Shown here one piece after another: positions 42,182 through 51,827 of a DNA stretch of 64,000 nt. The notes beneath the pieces were generated by a model. That model did no database searches. It was not told where the DNA came from and was given only the letters and a program-made list of their open reading frames with translations. Position numbers and translations under genes: made by a program. The stretch is from assembly GCA_002069885.1 (NCBI GenBank), contig MWCD01000006.1:1-64000 (forward strand), given 5' to 3'. The stretch's first letter is position 1, and every line of letters begins with the position of its first letter. This DNA comes from a bacterium ADurb.Bin236 (GTDB lineage Bacteria; UBP15; UBA6099).

Positions 42182-43810
42182 ATGGCGGAGAAGAAAAGGC
42201 GTTACACCAGAGAGATGACCGAATGGGCGGCGGGTTTGACGTTCGGCGACATTCCCGCGCGGGTGGTCGAGCAGGCGAAGATGCAGACGATGAGCGTTCT
42301 GGCGGCGATATTCGCCGGATCGCGAATGTCCTCAGGCGGAAAGACGATAGCCGCGGCGCTGCGCGGGTCCGACCCCGGCCCGGCGAGGCTCATTCCATCC
42401 GGCGAACGCGTCACAGTAAAGGACGCTCTAGCGGCGGCATCCTCGCTCTCGATGGCGCTGGACTACGACGACTACACGTTCGCGGGGCATCCCGGACATT
42501 CGGCGGCGCTCGTGCCGCTCATGATGGCGGCCCGCGAAGATATTTCGGGCGAACAGATATTGCTCGCTCAGACGGTTGCCAACGAGATAGAGTCTCGCAT
42601 CGGCGGCTCTGTGATGGTCGGGCCGCTGAACGGTCAGATGTGGTCGTTCATCCACGCCGCCGGCGCGGCCTGCGCCGCAGGAAAAATCTACGGGCTGGAC
42701 TCCGACAGGATGGCGTCAGCCCTCGGAATGGCTCTTTCGCAACCCGCTTCCCCTCTCGCCCCCGGTTTCATGGGCGCGGACTCGAAGCTCCTGACGGCAT
42801 CAGCGGGAATCTCCTCGGGACTGCTCGCGGCTCAGCTCGCAGCCGAGGGCCTCAAAGGGCCTCAGGACATACTCGAAGCGGAAGACGGTTTCTGCGAGAC
42901 TCTCTCATTCGTTCCCATCTACCCGATGCTCACAAGGCTCGGCTCATGCTGGCTCTCTGACACCATGTCCGTAAAGCTGTATCCGGGATGCGCGTATATC
43001 AGCGCGACGATGGACGGCGTTTTTGAGATAATGCGAAACAAGGAAATAAACCCCGACGACATATTCAAGATCGACGTTCACGCGTCCATCGCGACAGTGA
43101 AAATGGACGAGATGTCGCGCCCGCTGGTGACGCACCAGAACACGCACCCGGTGACGCTGAACTTCTACACGCCGTACAACGTGGCGGCGGGCGTTCTCGA
43201 CGGGAAGCTTGGCCCGGAACAGTTCGAGCCGGAGCGGGTGAGAGACCCGAAGGTGTGGGAGCTGGCGAGGCGGGTGCGCGTGCATCATGACATGTCGCTC
43301 ACCAGCAACCTTATCGATTCGGCGACTGACCTGATAGACATCCGGTATCTGTTGAGCCGGATGCGGGCCGGCTCCCTCGGATCGATGCTCAAGAGGCTCG
43401 GGCCGGCGTCGCCGTTGTTGTGGCTGGCCGGCGGGCGGGAGATAACCGGCCTGATGTCGGAAGGCCGGCGCGCCCTCGAAAAAGTCTTCGGCGCTCCCGG
43501 CGACGACGACGCGGAACGGCGGCTGGCTCCCTCGGCTGAAAATTTCCGCATGGCTTTCGGGTCGCGCGTCGTGTTCGACATGAAATCGAAGGACGCGGTG
43601 TACGAGTTCGAGCAGAAGATACCGTTCGGCGCGGCCGGCTGGCCGCTGGAAGACCGCCGAAGCGACGCGTGCGGCAAGTTCGAGAAAGAGGCTCTGGCAA
43701 CTCTGACGCCGGAAGCCGCGACGGCCGCGCTCGACGCGGTGTCGAAACTGGAAAGGCTAGACAACGCGGGTGTCCGCTCCCTGCTCGACCTGTGCTGTTC
43801 GAAAAAATAG
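42182..43810 (+). CDS. MmgE/PrpD-family protein
   Basis: 542 residues. The helical N-terminal domain (TREMTEWAAGLTF ... RVVEQAKMQTMSVLAAIFAGSR) is followed by family blocks ALDYDDYTFAGHPGHSAALVP and AAGAACAAGKIYGLDSDRMASALGMAL. The C-terminal domain has the KLYPGCAYISATMDGV strand. The family includes 2-methylcitrate dehydratase, cis-aconitate decarboxylase and iminodisuccinate epimerase, so the exact reaction is open. ATG 42182 is preferred because AGAGGTG lies 8 bp upstream; a GTG at 42107 would add 25 residues. It leads into the XRE-cupin, ACAD and PLP genes. Confidence 0.88.
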   Translation: MAEKKRRYTREMTEWAAGLTFGDIPARVVEQAKMQTMSVLAAIFAGSRMSSGGKTIAAALRGSDPGPARLIPSGERVTVKDALAAASSLSMALDYDDYTFAGHPGHSAALVPLMMAAREDISGEQILLAQTVANEIESRIGGSVMVGPLNGQMWSFIHAAGAACAAGKIYGLDSDRMASALGMALSQPASPLAPGFMGADSKLLTASAGISSGLLAAQLAAEGLKGPQDILEAEDGFCETLSFVPIYPMLTRLGSCWLSDTMSVKLYPGCAYISATMDGVFEIMRNKEINPDDIFKIDVHASIATVKMDEMSRPLVTHQNTHPVTLNFYTPYNVAAGVLDGKLGPEQFEPERVRDPKVWELARRVRVHHDMSLTSNLIDSATDLIDIRYLLSRMRAGSLGSMLKRLGPASPLLWLAGGREITGLMSEGRRALEKVFGAPGDDDAERRLAPSAENFRMAFGSRVVFDMKSKDAVYEFEQKIPFGAAGWPLEDRRSDACGKFEKEALATLTPEAATAALDAVSKLERLDNAGVRSLLDLCCSKK

Positions 43811-43870
43811 CCCGCCCTCCACGCCGGAGGTTTGGGAACAAATTAATTTAATGCGAAGAGGTCCGTCAAA

Positions 43871-44416
43871 ATGGCAAAAGCAAAAAGCGTTCCCGATTTT
43901 TCAGACAAGATGAAGCGTCTGCGCAAAAAGAATGGAATAACGCTCGAGGCGCTCGCCGCCGCGACCGGGATGTCCGCCGACTACCTCGAAAAAATCGAGA
44001 ACGGCGAGACCATGCCTCCTGTGTCGAACATCATCCAGATAAGCGCCGCGCTCACCGTCGACTCCGGCAAGTTCCTGTCCTCGGAAGGAGCCGCGAAGGA
44101 AAAGAAGGCGGAGAGCTTCAAGAAGCGCGCGGACGCGTACTATTACAAGACGCTAACGCCCGACGCCGAGCACAAGCACATGAAGGGATTCCATGTTTCA
44201 ATCCCCTCGAAGTCGGAACACGCTGGAGTGCAGTACAAACACGAGGGCGAGGAGTTCGTCTATGTGCTCGACGGAGTTCTCGACATTCAGGTCGGCGCAA
44301 AGAAACACAAACTTAAAAAAGGCCAGTCCCTCCACTTCGACTCCAACCACACGCACAAGCTGAGCAATCCGGGATCGAAGCAGACGGAACTGTTAGTGGT
44401 CGTGTACACGCCCTGA
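43871..44416 (+). CDS. XRE-family regulator with C-terminal cupin domain
   Basis: 181 residues. The HTH is MKRLRKKNGITLEALAAATGMSADYLEKIENGETMPPVSNI at the N-terminus. The C-terminal cupin barrel shows EEFVYVLDGVLDIQVGAKKHKLKKGQSLHFDSNHTHKLSN, with His/Glu at cupin positions. This class usually senses a small metabolite and controls nearby catabolic genes. It lies between MmgE/PrpD and acyl-CoA dehydrogenase, so it is a good candidate for their local regulator. ATG 43871 has GAAGAGGTCC upstream. Confidence 0.92.
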   Translation: MAKAKSVPDFSDKMKRLRKKNGITLEALAAATGMSADYLEKIENGETMPPVSNIIQISAALTVDSGKFLSSEGAAKEKKAESFKKRADAYYYKTLTPDAEHKHMKGFHVSIPSKSEHAGVQYKHEGEEFVYVLDGVLDIQVGAKKHKLKKGQSLHFDSNHTHKLSNPGSKQTELLVVVYTP

Positions 44417-44488
44417 GTGTCGACGGCGACAGAGGCGTTCCGCGTCCCGAACACTACCCGCGCCACCGGCGCGATTGGAGCATCCATT

Positions 44489-45625
44489 ATGGCTATACCC
44501 CTCACGGAAGAGCAACACATGGTGCAGTTGATGGTGCGCGACTTCGCGCGCCGCGAGATAGAGCCGGTCGCGGCAAAAAACGCCTCCGCGAAAAAGTTTC
44601 CAGCCGACATCATTAAAAAAATGGGCGGCCTCGGACTCATGGGTATGATGGTTCCAGAAGAATACGGCGGCTCGGCTGCGGGAGCAGTATCTTACGTTCT
44701 CGCGATTCAGGAGGTCGCCTTCTCCTGCGCGTCCACAGCCGTGACGATGTCGGTGAACAACCTGTCATGCGGCCCCATACTCTCTCACGGAAACGAGGAA
44801 CAGAAGAAAAAATATCTCGCGCCGCTGGCGTCAGGCAGACAGCTCGGCGCGTTCGCCATCACCGAACCGGAGGCAGGCTCGGACGCCGCTTCCGTTTCCA
44901 CTCGCGCCGTCAAAAAGGGCGACTCCTACATAATCAACGGAAGCAAAAGCTTCATCACAAACGGCAGCTACGCGGACACGTTCATAGTGATAGCGCGCAC
45001 GGGCAGCGAGCCGCGCGGGCGCGGCATGTCGGCGTTCATCGTCGAGCGCGGCGTTCCCGGCTTCGAGATCGGACGCGAAGAAGACAAGATGGGCCTCACC
45101 GCCTCCAGCACAGTCTCGCTTTCTTTCGACGATTGCAAGGTTCCTGCCCGCAACCTGCTGGGCGCGGAAGGGCAGGGCTTCGAGATAGCAATGACCGCCC
45201 TCGACAGCGGGCGCATAGGCATCGCCTCGCAGGGCGTCGGCATGGCGCGCGCCGCTCTCGCCGAAGCGGTCTCGTACGCGAACGCCCGAAAACAGTTCGG
45301 ACGCGCTCTCGCCCGCAATCAGGCCATCCAGTGGATGATCGCGGACGCCGCGCGCGACATTGAGGCCGCCCACCTGCTCACCCTCAGCGCCGCCACCTCA
45401 AAAGACCGGGGCGAGCCTTTCACCATCGAGGCCTCCATCGCCAAGCTGTTCGCCACCGAGGCGGCCAACCGCATCGCCTATGACGCCCTCCAGATTCACG
45501 GCGGCTACGGATACACCAAAGAATACAAAATCGAGCGCATCTACCGCGACGCGCGCGTCTCCACCATATACGAGGGAACGTCCGAAGTGCAGCGCATGGT
45601 TATCGCGCGCGACGCGTTGCAGTAG
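44489..45625 (+). CDS. Acyl-CoA dehydrogenase
   Basis: 378 residues, the normal length. It oxidises acyl-CoA to enoyl-CoA using FAD. The ACAD signatures ITEPEAGSDAAS (residues about 128-139) and QIHGGYGYTKEYKIERIYRDARVSTIYEGTSEVQRM (C-terminal) are intact, including the catalytic-base Glu of YEGTSE at the position used by short- and medium-chain enzymes. ATG 44489 has a GGAG site; the in-frame extension upstream is unconserved. An electron-transfer flavoprotein would be needed and is not in this window. Confidence 0.95.
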   Translation: MAIPLTEEQHMVQLMVRDFARREIEPVAAKNASAKKFPADIIKKMGGLGLMGMMVPEEYGGSAAGAVSYVLAIQEVAFSCASTAVTMSVNNLSCGPILSHGNEEQKKKYLAPLASGRQLGAFAITEPEAGSDAASVSTRAVKKGDSYIINGSKSFITNGSYADTFIVIARTGSEPRGRGMSAFIVERGVPGFEIGREEDKMGLTASSTVSLSFDDCKVPARNLLGAEGQGFEIAMTALDSGRIGIASQGVGMARAALAEAVSYANARKQFGRALARNQAIQWMIADAARDIEAAHLLTLSAATSKDRGEPFTIEASIAKLFATEAANRIAYDALQIHGGYGYTKEYKIERIYRDARVSTIYEGTSEVQRMVIARDALQ

Positions 45626-45656
45626 CTCCAGACGCGACCTCTGACCGGAGGCGGCC

Positions 45657-46871
45657 ATGAGCGCCATCGAGCTGACATACGAAGACTGCAAAAGAATCCT
45701 CGCGCAAGAACGGCTTCCGAGAGCGTTCGTCAATCTGGACGCTTTCGACTCCAACGCCCGCAAGATGTTTTCTATTCTCGAAGGAACAGGAAAAACGATG
45801 CGGATCGCGTCAAAATCGTTGCGTTGCGCCGACCTGTTGGGGCGCGCGTTTGAACTGGGCGGAGCCGCCGCCAAGGGCGTGATGTCATTCACCGTCGAGG
45901 AAGCCTATTTCCTCGTCAGGCGCGGATTCGACGACATACTGGTCGCTTACCCCACCGCGCGCGCGAAGGATTTCGAGATTCTTTGCGCGCTTGCCGCGCG
46001 CGGCGCGGACGTTTCCGTCGTGTGCGACAGCGAGGAGAACGCGCGGGCGCTCAGCGAGGCGGGCCGCGCGGCGGGCGTCGTTATCCAGCTTGTGGTCGAG
46101 GTGGACATGAGCCTGAGACCGGCGGGCGGAGCCGCACATCTCGGCGTCAGGCGCTCGACTGTTAGAACCGGCGCGGACGCCCTGCGAGTCGCGCGCGCCG
46201 CCGAAAAAGCGGGCGGCGCGGCCGTCATCGGCATCATGGGCTACGAGGCTCAAATCGCCGGCATGGCGGACGAAAATCCGTTCTCCCGCGCTCTCAATCC
46301 CGCTCGAAAACTCATACGCGAAATGTCCAAACCCGACGTCAAACGGCGCAGGGAAAGCGTAGTTTCTTTCTTGAGGAAAAACGGCGTTAATTTGCGCATT
46401 GTCAACGGCGGCGGAACGGGCAGTTTGGACTTCACTTCCCGCGACGACTCCTGCACAGAGACCACCGCAGGCTCCGGCTTCTACTGCCCGCACCTGTTTT
46501 CTTATTACTCGAATCTGGCCCTGACCCCGGCGGCGTTTTTCGCGCTTCAGGCGTCGCGGTTCCCCGCGCGCCGAATGGTCGCCTGCAACGGAGGCGGCTA
46601 TGTCGCCTCGGGCGAGGCGGGCGAGGACAGGCTTCCCCTGCCGTGGCTGCCCAAGGGCGCGAGGCTGACCAAGCTCGAAGGCGCGGGTGAAGTCCAGACC
46701 CCTGTCGAAATCCCCGCTGGCGTTTCACTCTCTCCGGGCGACCCGGTCATATTCCGCCACGCCAAAGCCGGAGAACTGACCGAGCGCTTCAACGAGCTGT
46801 TGTTGATAAGCGACAAAACCGCCGTCGGCTCCGTCCCCACCTACAGGGGAGAGGGCTTCTGCTTCCTTTGA
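45657..46871 (+). CDS. Fold-type III PLP enzyme (D-threonine aldolase/amino-acid deaminase-like)
   Basis: 404 residues with an alanine-racemase-type TIM barrel carrying the PLP lysine in RIASKSLR (K53) and a C-terminal beta domain. GIMGYEAQIAGMAD, VNGGGTGSLDF and CNGGGYVASGEAG are conserved blocks of the amino-acid deaminase/aldolase branch. The end shows GDPVIFRHAKAGELTERFNEL, where His may bind a metal as in D-threonine aldolase. Substrate is unproven. It starts 31 bp after the acyl-CoA dehydrogenase and probably belongs to the same operon. Confidence 0.85.
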   Translation: MSAIELTYEDCKRILAQERLPRAFVNLDAFDSNARKMFSILEGTGKTMRIASKSLRCADLLGRAFELGGAAAKGVMSFTVEEAYFLVRRGFDDILVAYPTARAKDFEILCALAARGADVSVVCDSEENARALSEAGRAAGVVIQLVVEVDMSLRPAGGAAHLGVRRSTVRTGADALRVARAAEKAGGAAVIGIMGYEAQIAGMADENPFSRALNPARKLIREMSKPDVKRRRESVVSFLRKNGVNLRIVNGGGTGSLDFTSRDDSCTETTAGSGFYCPHLFSYYSNLALTPAAFFALQASRFPARRMVACNGGGYVASGEAGEDRLPLPWLPKGARLTKLEGAGEVQTPVEIPAGVSLSPGDPVIFRHAKAGELTERFNELLLISDKTAVGSVPTYRGEGFCFL

Positions 46872-47099
46872 GCCGCGCGCGGCGCCCGTTTTTCCGAACG
46901 CAACTTCCACATTTAACGTTCTTTTAAGTGAGCAACAAAAGCGGGAAAAATCGGATATTTATTAATGTGCGGCAAGGGAGAGCCGAAGCGGGGCGCCGAA
47001 CAAAGGTGGGGGCAGTCGTGAAATGCCCATCTAATAATAAAAGGCGCGGCCGGACCCGTTGAAGGCGAAAGAGAGGTTCCGGCGCGAAAGAGCGGCAGA

Positions 47100-47693
47100 A
47101 TGGAAGCGATGGAGAAAGAACTGACGGCCTTGAGGCCGTACACGAGGCAGGAGTTCCAGACAGCGCTGGGCGGCGGGCCGCCGTCCGGCATGTCGGCGGA
47201 AAGATACCGCGTCAGCGTGTTCGACTTCGAGAGGTCTCCGCACATCGAGAGGCGCGGGCTGAACGAGGCTAGGATGATTGTGCTGTCCACGCCGAGGGAA
47301 GCGTACCCCGACTCTGACATGTTCCTTTTCGCCTGCCTCCAGCGCGTGGAGACGTTCCTTTATGAGTGTTTCAAACCCGAAGGGCTTGGCTGCGGCGGAG
47401 GCGACGAGCGCAGCCTGATGTTTAAATCCGGAGTAAGGAAGGTTGCGCGGGCGGTCGCGGAAAAGCTCTCCGCGCCGAAGGCCGGGATATGGGCGGCGCG
47501 GCGCGAGGCTCTCGACGACATACAGAACGAACTGTGGCGCATCGAGCTGGGCCTCGAATCCGGCGACGGAAAGGGCGCGCGAACCGCCGAGCTGGCCCGC
47601 GCGGCTGAAACCCTTCTTTCCATCTCTCCCATCGAAATGAGCGAGTTCGACGAACCCGAAGCGCTATTGCGCCGTCTCAACGACCGAGCCTGA
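47100..47693 (+). CDS. Hypothetical protein
   Basis: 197 residues, soluble and charged, mostly helical, with no signal peptide or membrane segment. A Gly/Cys stretch (GLGCGGGDERS) interrupts the middle. I recognise no family. Codon use matches the neighbouring GC-rich genes and the start follows AAAGAGCGG, so it is probably real. It lies 228 bp after the PLP gene and before a small membrane protein; nothing else is visible in the gap. Confidence 0.55.
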   Translation: MEAMEKELTALRPYTRQEFQTALGGGPPSGMSAERYRVSVFDFERSPHIERRGLNEARMIVLSTPREAYPDSDMFLFACLQRVETFLYECFKPEGLGCGGGDERSLMFKSGVRKVARAVAEKLSAPKAGIWAARREALDDIQNELWRIELGLESGDGKGARTAELARAAETLLSISPIEMSEFDEPEALLRRLNDRA

Positions 47694-47821
47694 ACCGGGA
47701 CGCGCGACCGACGCTCGCGGCATAAACATAATCCTAAAACGCATTCACCAAACGGCAAATTGCGCGCCATGCGCTTTTGTTTTTGAGACCGATCAAAAAA
47801 TAATTGCGGAGAGGCGGAATC

Positions 47822-48322
47822 ATGACGGAAAACGAAAAACCTTTCAATCGCTCCGCGAAAACTGCGAACCGGGCCGCTCTCGGAGGCTATGTCGGCATAG
47901 TTGTCGGCTCCATGGGGTGGCTTATCGGGTTTGCGGTCGTGTGTTTAACAAGCGGGAACGGCGCGGCGCTCGCCCGGTTCGCCGCTCCCGCCACAGCCGT
48001 CAGCTTGGGCGTCGCCTTCCTTGTGATTATCTGCTGCGATTACGCTGTCAAACTGCGCGGATACGGCGGCATGTTCCAGCTTGCTCTATACGGAGGGATG
48101 GCTTGGGGAATGGGCCTGCTGCTGTTGCTGATTAACTACTGGATCGCTCCCCTGATAGACTCTTCTCCGGCTATGGCGAAGACCATGCGCGATATGAACG
48201 CGGTCTACCGCGTAGACGACCTCTGGGCGATCCTCATGCTGTCCGCCGGAGCGATCATGCTCGGAATCTTTGCTTTTATGGCGGTCAGGGTTTCCGGCGC
48301 AAAGGTAAAACCGGGAGAATGA
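47822..48322 (+). CDS. Four-helix membrane protein, unknown
   Basis: 166 residues. Four membrane helices at about residues 21-42, 54-72, 85-103 and 138-157. A short Lys/Glu-rich N-terminus faces the cytoplasm. ATG 47822 has GGAGAGGCGG upstream; an earlier TTG is not used. No family recognised. Confidence 0.65.
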   Translation: MTENEKPFNRSAKTANRAALGGYVGIVVGSMGWLIGFAVVCLTSGNGAALARFAAPATAVSLGVAFLVIICCDYAVKLRGYGGMFQLALYGGMAWGMGLLLLLINYWIAPLIDSSPAMAKTMRDMNAVYRVDDLWAILMLSAGAIMLGIFAFMAVRVSGAKVKPGE

Positions 48323-48469
48323 CGCGAGCGGCTTGCGGCGCTTGAGAGATAAAAGAAAGAGGGAAAACCGGGCGAATAAGCCGTCTGCGGCGGTTGCAAT
48401 GGAACAAAGGGAATCCTATGTTAAAATGGTGTCACTGCAAACTTATGGAAAAAAGCATTTAAGCGGCGG

Positions 48470-48475
48470 TATAAT
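48470..48475 (+). promoter_or_regulatory. -10 box for hicBA
   Basis: Exact TATAAT 20 bp before the hicB ATG (48496), which leaves only a short leader. Such operons are usually repressed by HicB binding over the promoter; no operator is resolved here. Confidence 0.5.
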
Positions 48476-48495
48476 AATAGAAAACGGAGCGCGAT

Positions 48496-48708
48496 ATGAA
48501 ATTCAAAGCTGTTATCAGAAAAGGAGAAGATTTCGGATATGTCGCCGAAGTCCCTTCCCTGCCGGGTTGCGTATCACAGGGCGACAGCATTCGAAAAGCC
48601 ATCGCCAACATAAAGGAAGCGATAGGTCTGTACATCGAAGACATGAAACCGGAAGAAATCAAGAAAGCGGCTGATTCAAAAACAGAACTATACGAGATAG
48701 CGGTCTGA
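48496..48708 (+). CDS. hicB: HicB-family antitoxin
   Basis: 70 residues with the partially degraded RNase-H fold of HicB: GYVAEVPSLPGCVSQGDSIRKAIANIKEAIGLYI. The usual C-terminal HTH/RHH is absent or very short. It neutralises HicA and normally autoregulates. The stop overlaps the hicA ATG (TGATG). Order is antitoxin first, one of the two orders found in hic loci. Confidence 0.9.
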   Translation: MKFKAVIRKGEDFGYVAEVPSLPGCVSQGDSIRKAIANIKEAIGLYIEDMKPEEIKKAADSKTELYEIAV

Positions 48709-48938
48709 TGACGCCAGCACTCCCGATAATCACAAGCAAAGAAGCAATAAAGGTTTTTCTCAAAGATGGATGGACGGAAAAAAGCCGCAAAGGCAGCCAT
48801 ATCAAACTTGAGAAGGCCGGGCATCCGAATCCGATTATCATTCCGTCACACAGCGGAAAGAACCTAGATCGCGGGACGCTGTCTTCAATAATCAAGCATT
48901 CCGGCATGACAGTTTCAGAATTCATAGATCTGTTGTAA
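48708..48938 (+). CDS. hicA: HicA-family mRNA interferase toxin
   Basis: 76 residues. The dsRBD-like fold carries the catalytic His in GSHIKL (H31), with the typical C-terminal half GKNLDRGTLSSIIKHSGMTVSEF. It cleaves mRNA when freed from HicB. It is coupled to hicB by TGATG. Together with the AT-rich 48953-49621 gene it forms a probable acquired patch. Confidence 0.9.
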   Translation: MTPALPIITSKEAIKVFLKDGWTEKSRKGSHIKLEKAGHPNPIIIPSHSGKNLDRGTLSSIIKHSGMTVSEFIDLL

Positions 48939-48952
48939 AAAACGCGCAGATG

Positions 48953-49621
48953 CTACTCTGAATATATGAAAACAAAATCTTCCTTTTGATTGTTTTCGGA
49001 AAAAGCTTTCCACCCGGCGATTATTAAGACACTACAACCATCTTCAGATTCATCTAAAGCTTTTTGCGCAAATACTTTATACCCAACATAAATCGGCGAT
49101 GTTGTTGAGGTTCTTCTCATAACTATGAAACCATTCATCGGATCATCTATAAAGAGTGGCAATTTGCCGTTGCAATAAAATGACAACCTAACGCTTTTTA
49201 CTTCATCCGCGACATCAATAACAATATCTTTACGAGATCCATTTTCTCGTAATAAGCCATTTTGCCTTGAGAGCGCTTTGATATCAGATGTGACAGTCGC
49301 CATGTGTTTTCCCCGCCAATCCTTGAGGGGAGATGTTCGTAATGGATTGGTTCGAGGGGAATCATGACAAACTACGTGGACTTGCCCGGATTCATGAAAT
49401 GAAAGCTTTGCGTATCCTGTGCCTTCATGTTGAGTTTTATAATCGAAAACATTTTCAATCTCATCAGCAGCTAATATTTCATTGCCATAGAAGAAATGGC
49501 CTTTCTGGCCACAAGGAAAAAAATACAAGCTTGCATCGTTATTAGAGAAAGCAAGTTTTACCATCTTCTTGACGGTTCCTCGATGTCTAATATGAAAACG
49601 AGCTGATTTTATTGTTCCCAT
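48953..49621 (-). CDS. Hypothetical protein in AT-rich patch
   Basis: 222 residues, soluble, no signal peptide. It contains FSNNDASLYFFPCGQKGHFFYGNE and several strand-rich segments, and an AKLSFHESGQVHV stretch. No family recognised. It is AT-richer than glpK next to it and converges with hicBA, so it may have arrived with that module. It is encoded on the opposite strand from hicBA and is not part of its operon. Confidence 0.6.
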   Translation of the reverse strand: MGTIKSARFHIRHRGTVKKMVKLAFSNNDASLYFFPCGQKGHFFYGNEILAADEIENVFDYKTQHEGTGYAKLSFHESGQVHVVCHDSPRTNPLRTSPLKDWRGKHMATVTSDIKALSRQNGLLRENGSRKDIVIDVADEVKSVRLSFYCNGKLPLFIDDPMNGFIVMRRTSTTSPIYVGYKVFAQKALDESEDGCSVLIIAGWKAFSENNQKEDFVFIYSE

Positions 49622-49655
49622 AAAATAGAGAAGGTAAAAAAATTTCTTTTGCTCT

Positions 49656-51161
49656 CTAGCAGTCCGGTTGTTCCCAGCGGGAGGCGCGTTCGACGGCGCG
49701 GCGCCAGCCGGAGTAAAGCCTGTCGCGTTCGGCCTGTTTCATAGCGGGCTTGAACAGTCGGTCGGTCTCGCGGGCTTTTTCCAGTTCCTTGAGGTTTTTC
49801 CATATTCCGACGCCGAGTCCGGCGAGGAAAGCGCTGCCGAGCGCTGTGGTCTCTATCATCTTCGGCCTGTCCACGGGAGCGCGGAGGATGTCCGCCTGAA
49901 ACTGCATGAGCAGGTTGTTAGCGACAGCTCCTCCGTCGACAAATAGCGACTTGAGGGGTATGCCCGAGTCTTTTGCCATTGCGTCAACGATATCGCGCGT
50001 CTGGTAGCACATTGCTTCGAGAGCGGCGCGGGCGAGGTGGGCGGACGTGGCTCCGCGGGTGAGTCCGAGGACGGCTCCGCGCGCGTACATGTCCCAGTGC
50101 GGCGCTCCAAGCCCGACGAGCGCCGGCACGAAATACACTCCTCCGTTGTCGGACACGGAGGCGGCGAGTTTTTCGCTCTCGGCGGCGGTCTTGATTATCT
50201 TTAATCCGTCGCGCAGCCATTGGATGGCGGCTCCGCAGATGAAGGCGCTGCCTTCGAGCGCGTACGTTGTTTTCCCGCCTGTCTTCCAGCCGATGGTGGT
50301 CACTAGGCCGGAGTGGGACTCGACGGGTTTCTCTCCTGTGTTCATTAGCAGGAACGAGCCGGTCCCGTATGTGCATTTCGAGGTTCCGGGGGCGAAACAT
50401 GTCTGGCCGAACAGGGCGGCCTGTTGGTCTCCGGCGACGCCGGAAATAGGGATTCCGTCGGGGAGTCCGGGTACGTTTTTCGTGCGCCCGATGATTCCGC
50501 TGGACTCGACCACTTCGGGCAGAATTGAGACGGGGATGTCGAGAGCTTTCAGGATGTCGGCGTCCCATTCGAGTTTTTTGATGTTGTAGAGCATGGTGCG
50601 GGAGGCGTTGGATATCTCGATGACGTGAGAGCCGCCAGCGGTGAGCCTGTCGATCAGCCATGAGTCTATCGTGCCGAACTTGAGGAATCCTTTTGAGGCG
50701 GCGGCGCGCGCGCCTTTCACATTGTCCAGCAGCCATTTGACTTTCGTGCCTGAAAAATACGCGTCCACCACGAGGCCGGTCTTTTTCCTGATGGTTTTTT
50801 CCATTCCGGCCTTTTTGAGGCCGTCGCAGATGTTTGCCGTCCGGCGACATTGCCAGACGATTGCGTTGTGGATGGGTTTGCCGTCCCGCCTGTCCCACAT
50901 CACGGTGGTCTCTCTCTGGTTGGTGATGCCGATGGCTTGTATGAGGGCGGGCTTGACGCCTGATTTCTTTGTCGCTTCCCCTATCGTCTTTACCGCGCTT
51001 GCCCAGATTTCCATAGGGTCGTGCTCTACCCATCCGGGTTTCGGAAAATATTGCGTGAACTCCCTGTTGACTTTGGCGAGCGCGCGACCGTCCGGGCCGA
51101 ACACCATCGCGGTTGTTCCGGTCGTCCCTTGGTCTATGGCGAGTATATAGGGTTTGGGCAT
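49656..51161 (-). CDS. glpK: Glycerol kinase
   Basis: 501 residues, normal length. ATP-dependent phosphorylation of glycerol to sn-glycerol 3-phosphate. FGGY marks: LAIDQGTTGTTAMVF at the N-terminus, GWVEHDPMEIW, GITNQRETTVMWDR, VAGDQQAALFGQ and the C-terminal FVDGGAVANNLLMQFQAD. ATG 51161 is chosen because 39 upstream residues are unconserved and basic; AAAGATG upstream offers a weak ribosome site with GGCCGAAAAG. No glycerol facilitator or dehydrogenase is adjacent. Confidence 0.96.
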   Translation of the reverse strand: MPKPYILAIDQGTTGTTAMVFGPDGRALAKVNREFTQYFPKPGWVEHDPMEIWASAVKTIGEATKKSGVKPALIQAIGITNQRETTVMWDRRDGKPIHNAIVWQCRRTANICDGLKKAGMEKTIRKKTGLVVDAYFSGTKVKWLLDNVKGARAAASKGFLKFGTIDSWLIDRLTAGGSHVIEISNASRTMLYNIKKLEWDADILKALDIPVSILPEVVESSGIIGRTKNVPGLPDGIPISGVAGDQQAALFGQTCFAPGTSKCTYGTGSFLLMNTGEKPVESHSGLVTTIGWKTGGKTTYALEGSAFICGAAIQWLRDGLKIIKTAAESEKLAASVSDNGGVYFVPALVGLGAPHWDMYARGAVLGLTRGATSAHLARAALEAMCYQTRDIVDAMAKDSGIPLKSLFVDGGAVANNLLMQFQADILRAPVDRPKMIETTALGSAFLAGLGVGIWKNLKELEKARETDRLFKPAMKQAERDRLYSGWRRAVERASRWEQPDC

Positions 51162-51286
51162 CTTTTCGGCCTCCGTATAGTTGTGACGGGACGGCGAGCG
51201 CCGCCCGCGCGAAATTTTATCACATGCCCGCCCACGGGTCAAAATCGAGCGCGGGAGGATGGCAGAGGAAGTTATCAAAGGAAGCG

Positions 51287-51492
51287 TTAAGGGAAAACTT
51301 TTTCAAAAGTTTTCCCTCAAAAGCCCTTCAAAACTTCTCCTTGCGCGCGGCGAAGCGGGCGCGTTCGCGCCTCCGTCTTCGGCGCGTGTCATGGGAAAAG
51401 ATATTGGGAAAGGGTTTTCAGTGGAAGCTTGTTCATAAATGATTTTACAAGGGGCGTCGGGAGGGAAGCGAGTCAGCCGATAGACGCCCCAA
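51287..51492 (+). repeat. Long-form repeat, right end missing (family X, long type)
   Basis: Between the divergent glpK and prfC genes. It begins AAGGGAAAACTTTTTC and keeps the GCGCGGCGAAGCGGGCGCG hairpin and the AAAGATATTGGGAAAGGG block, but ends after GGGGCGTCGGGAGG without the right inverted end. Confidence 0.78.
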
Positions 51493-51827
51493 TATTGAAT
51501 TATCGTCAAAAAGAAGCTATAAACATAGCCAATGGAGATGTGACAATAGTAAATTGAAAAGAGTGTGGATAGGGAAGCATTCCCGCTTGAGCGTCCTTCA
51601 ATGAATATTTCATGGCAGCAGTGGCAGGATAGCAAGGCGGTTCCATCGGGTTTTCCCTCGAATTACCAGCGAATATAATCGTTTCGCAGGCTCCACAGAA
51701 AGATTGCGACTGTCTTTTTTCCGCACGCGGCAGCGCACAGAAAAATAATTGGCCCGGATTTGTGAACAATGCGGGTTCGGCGCGTATTTCTGCGCGATGC
51801 ATAGAGGCTGAAAACAATATCGAAGAC

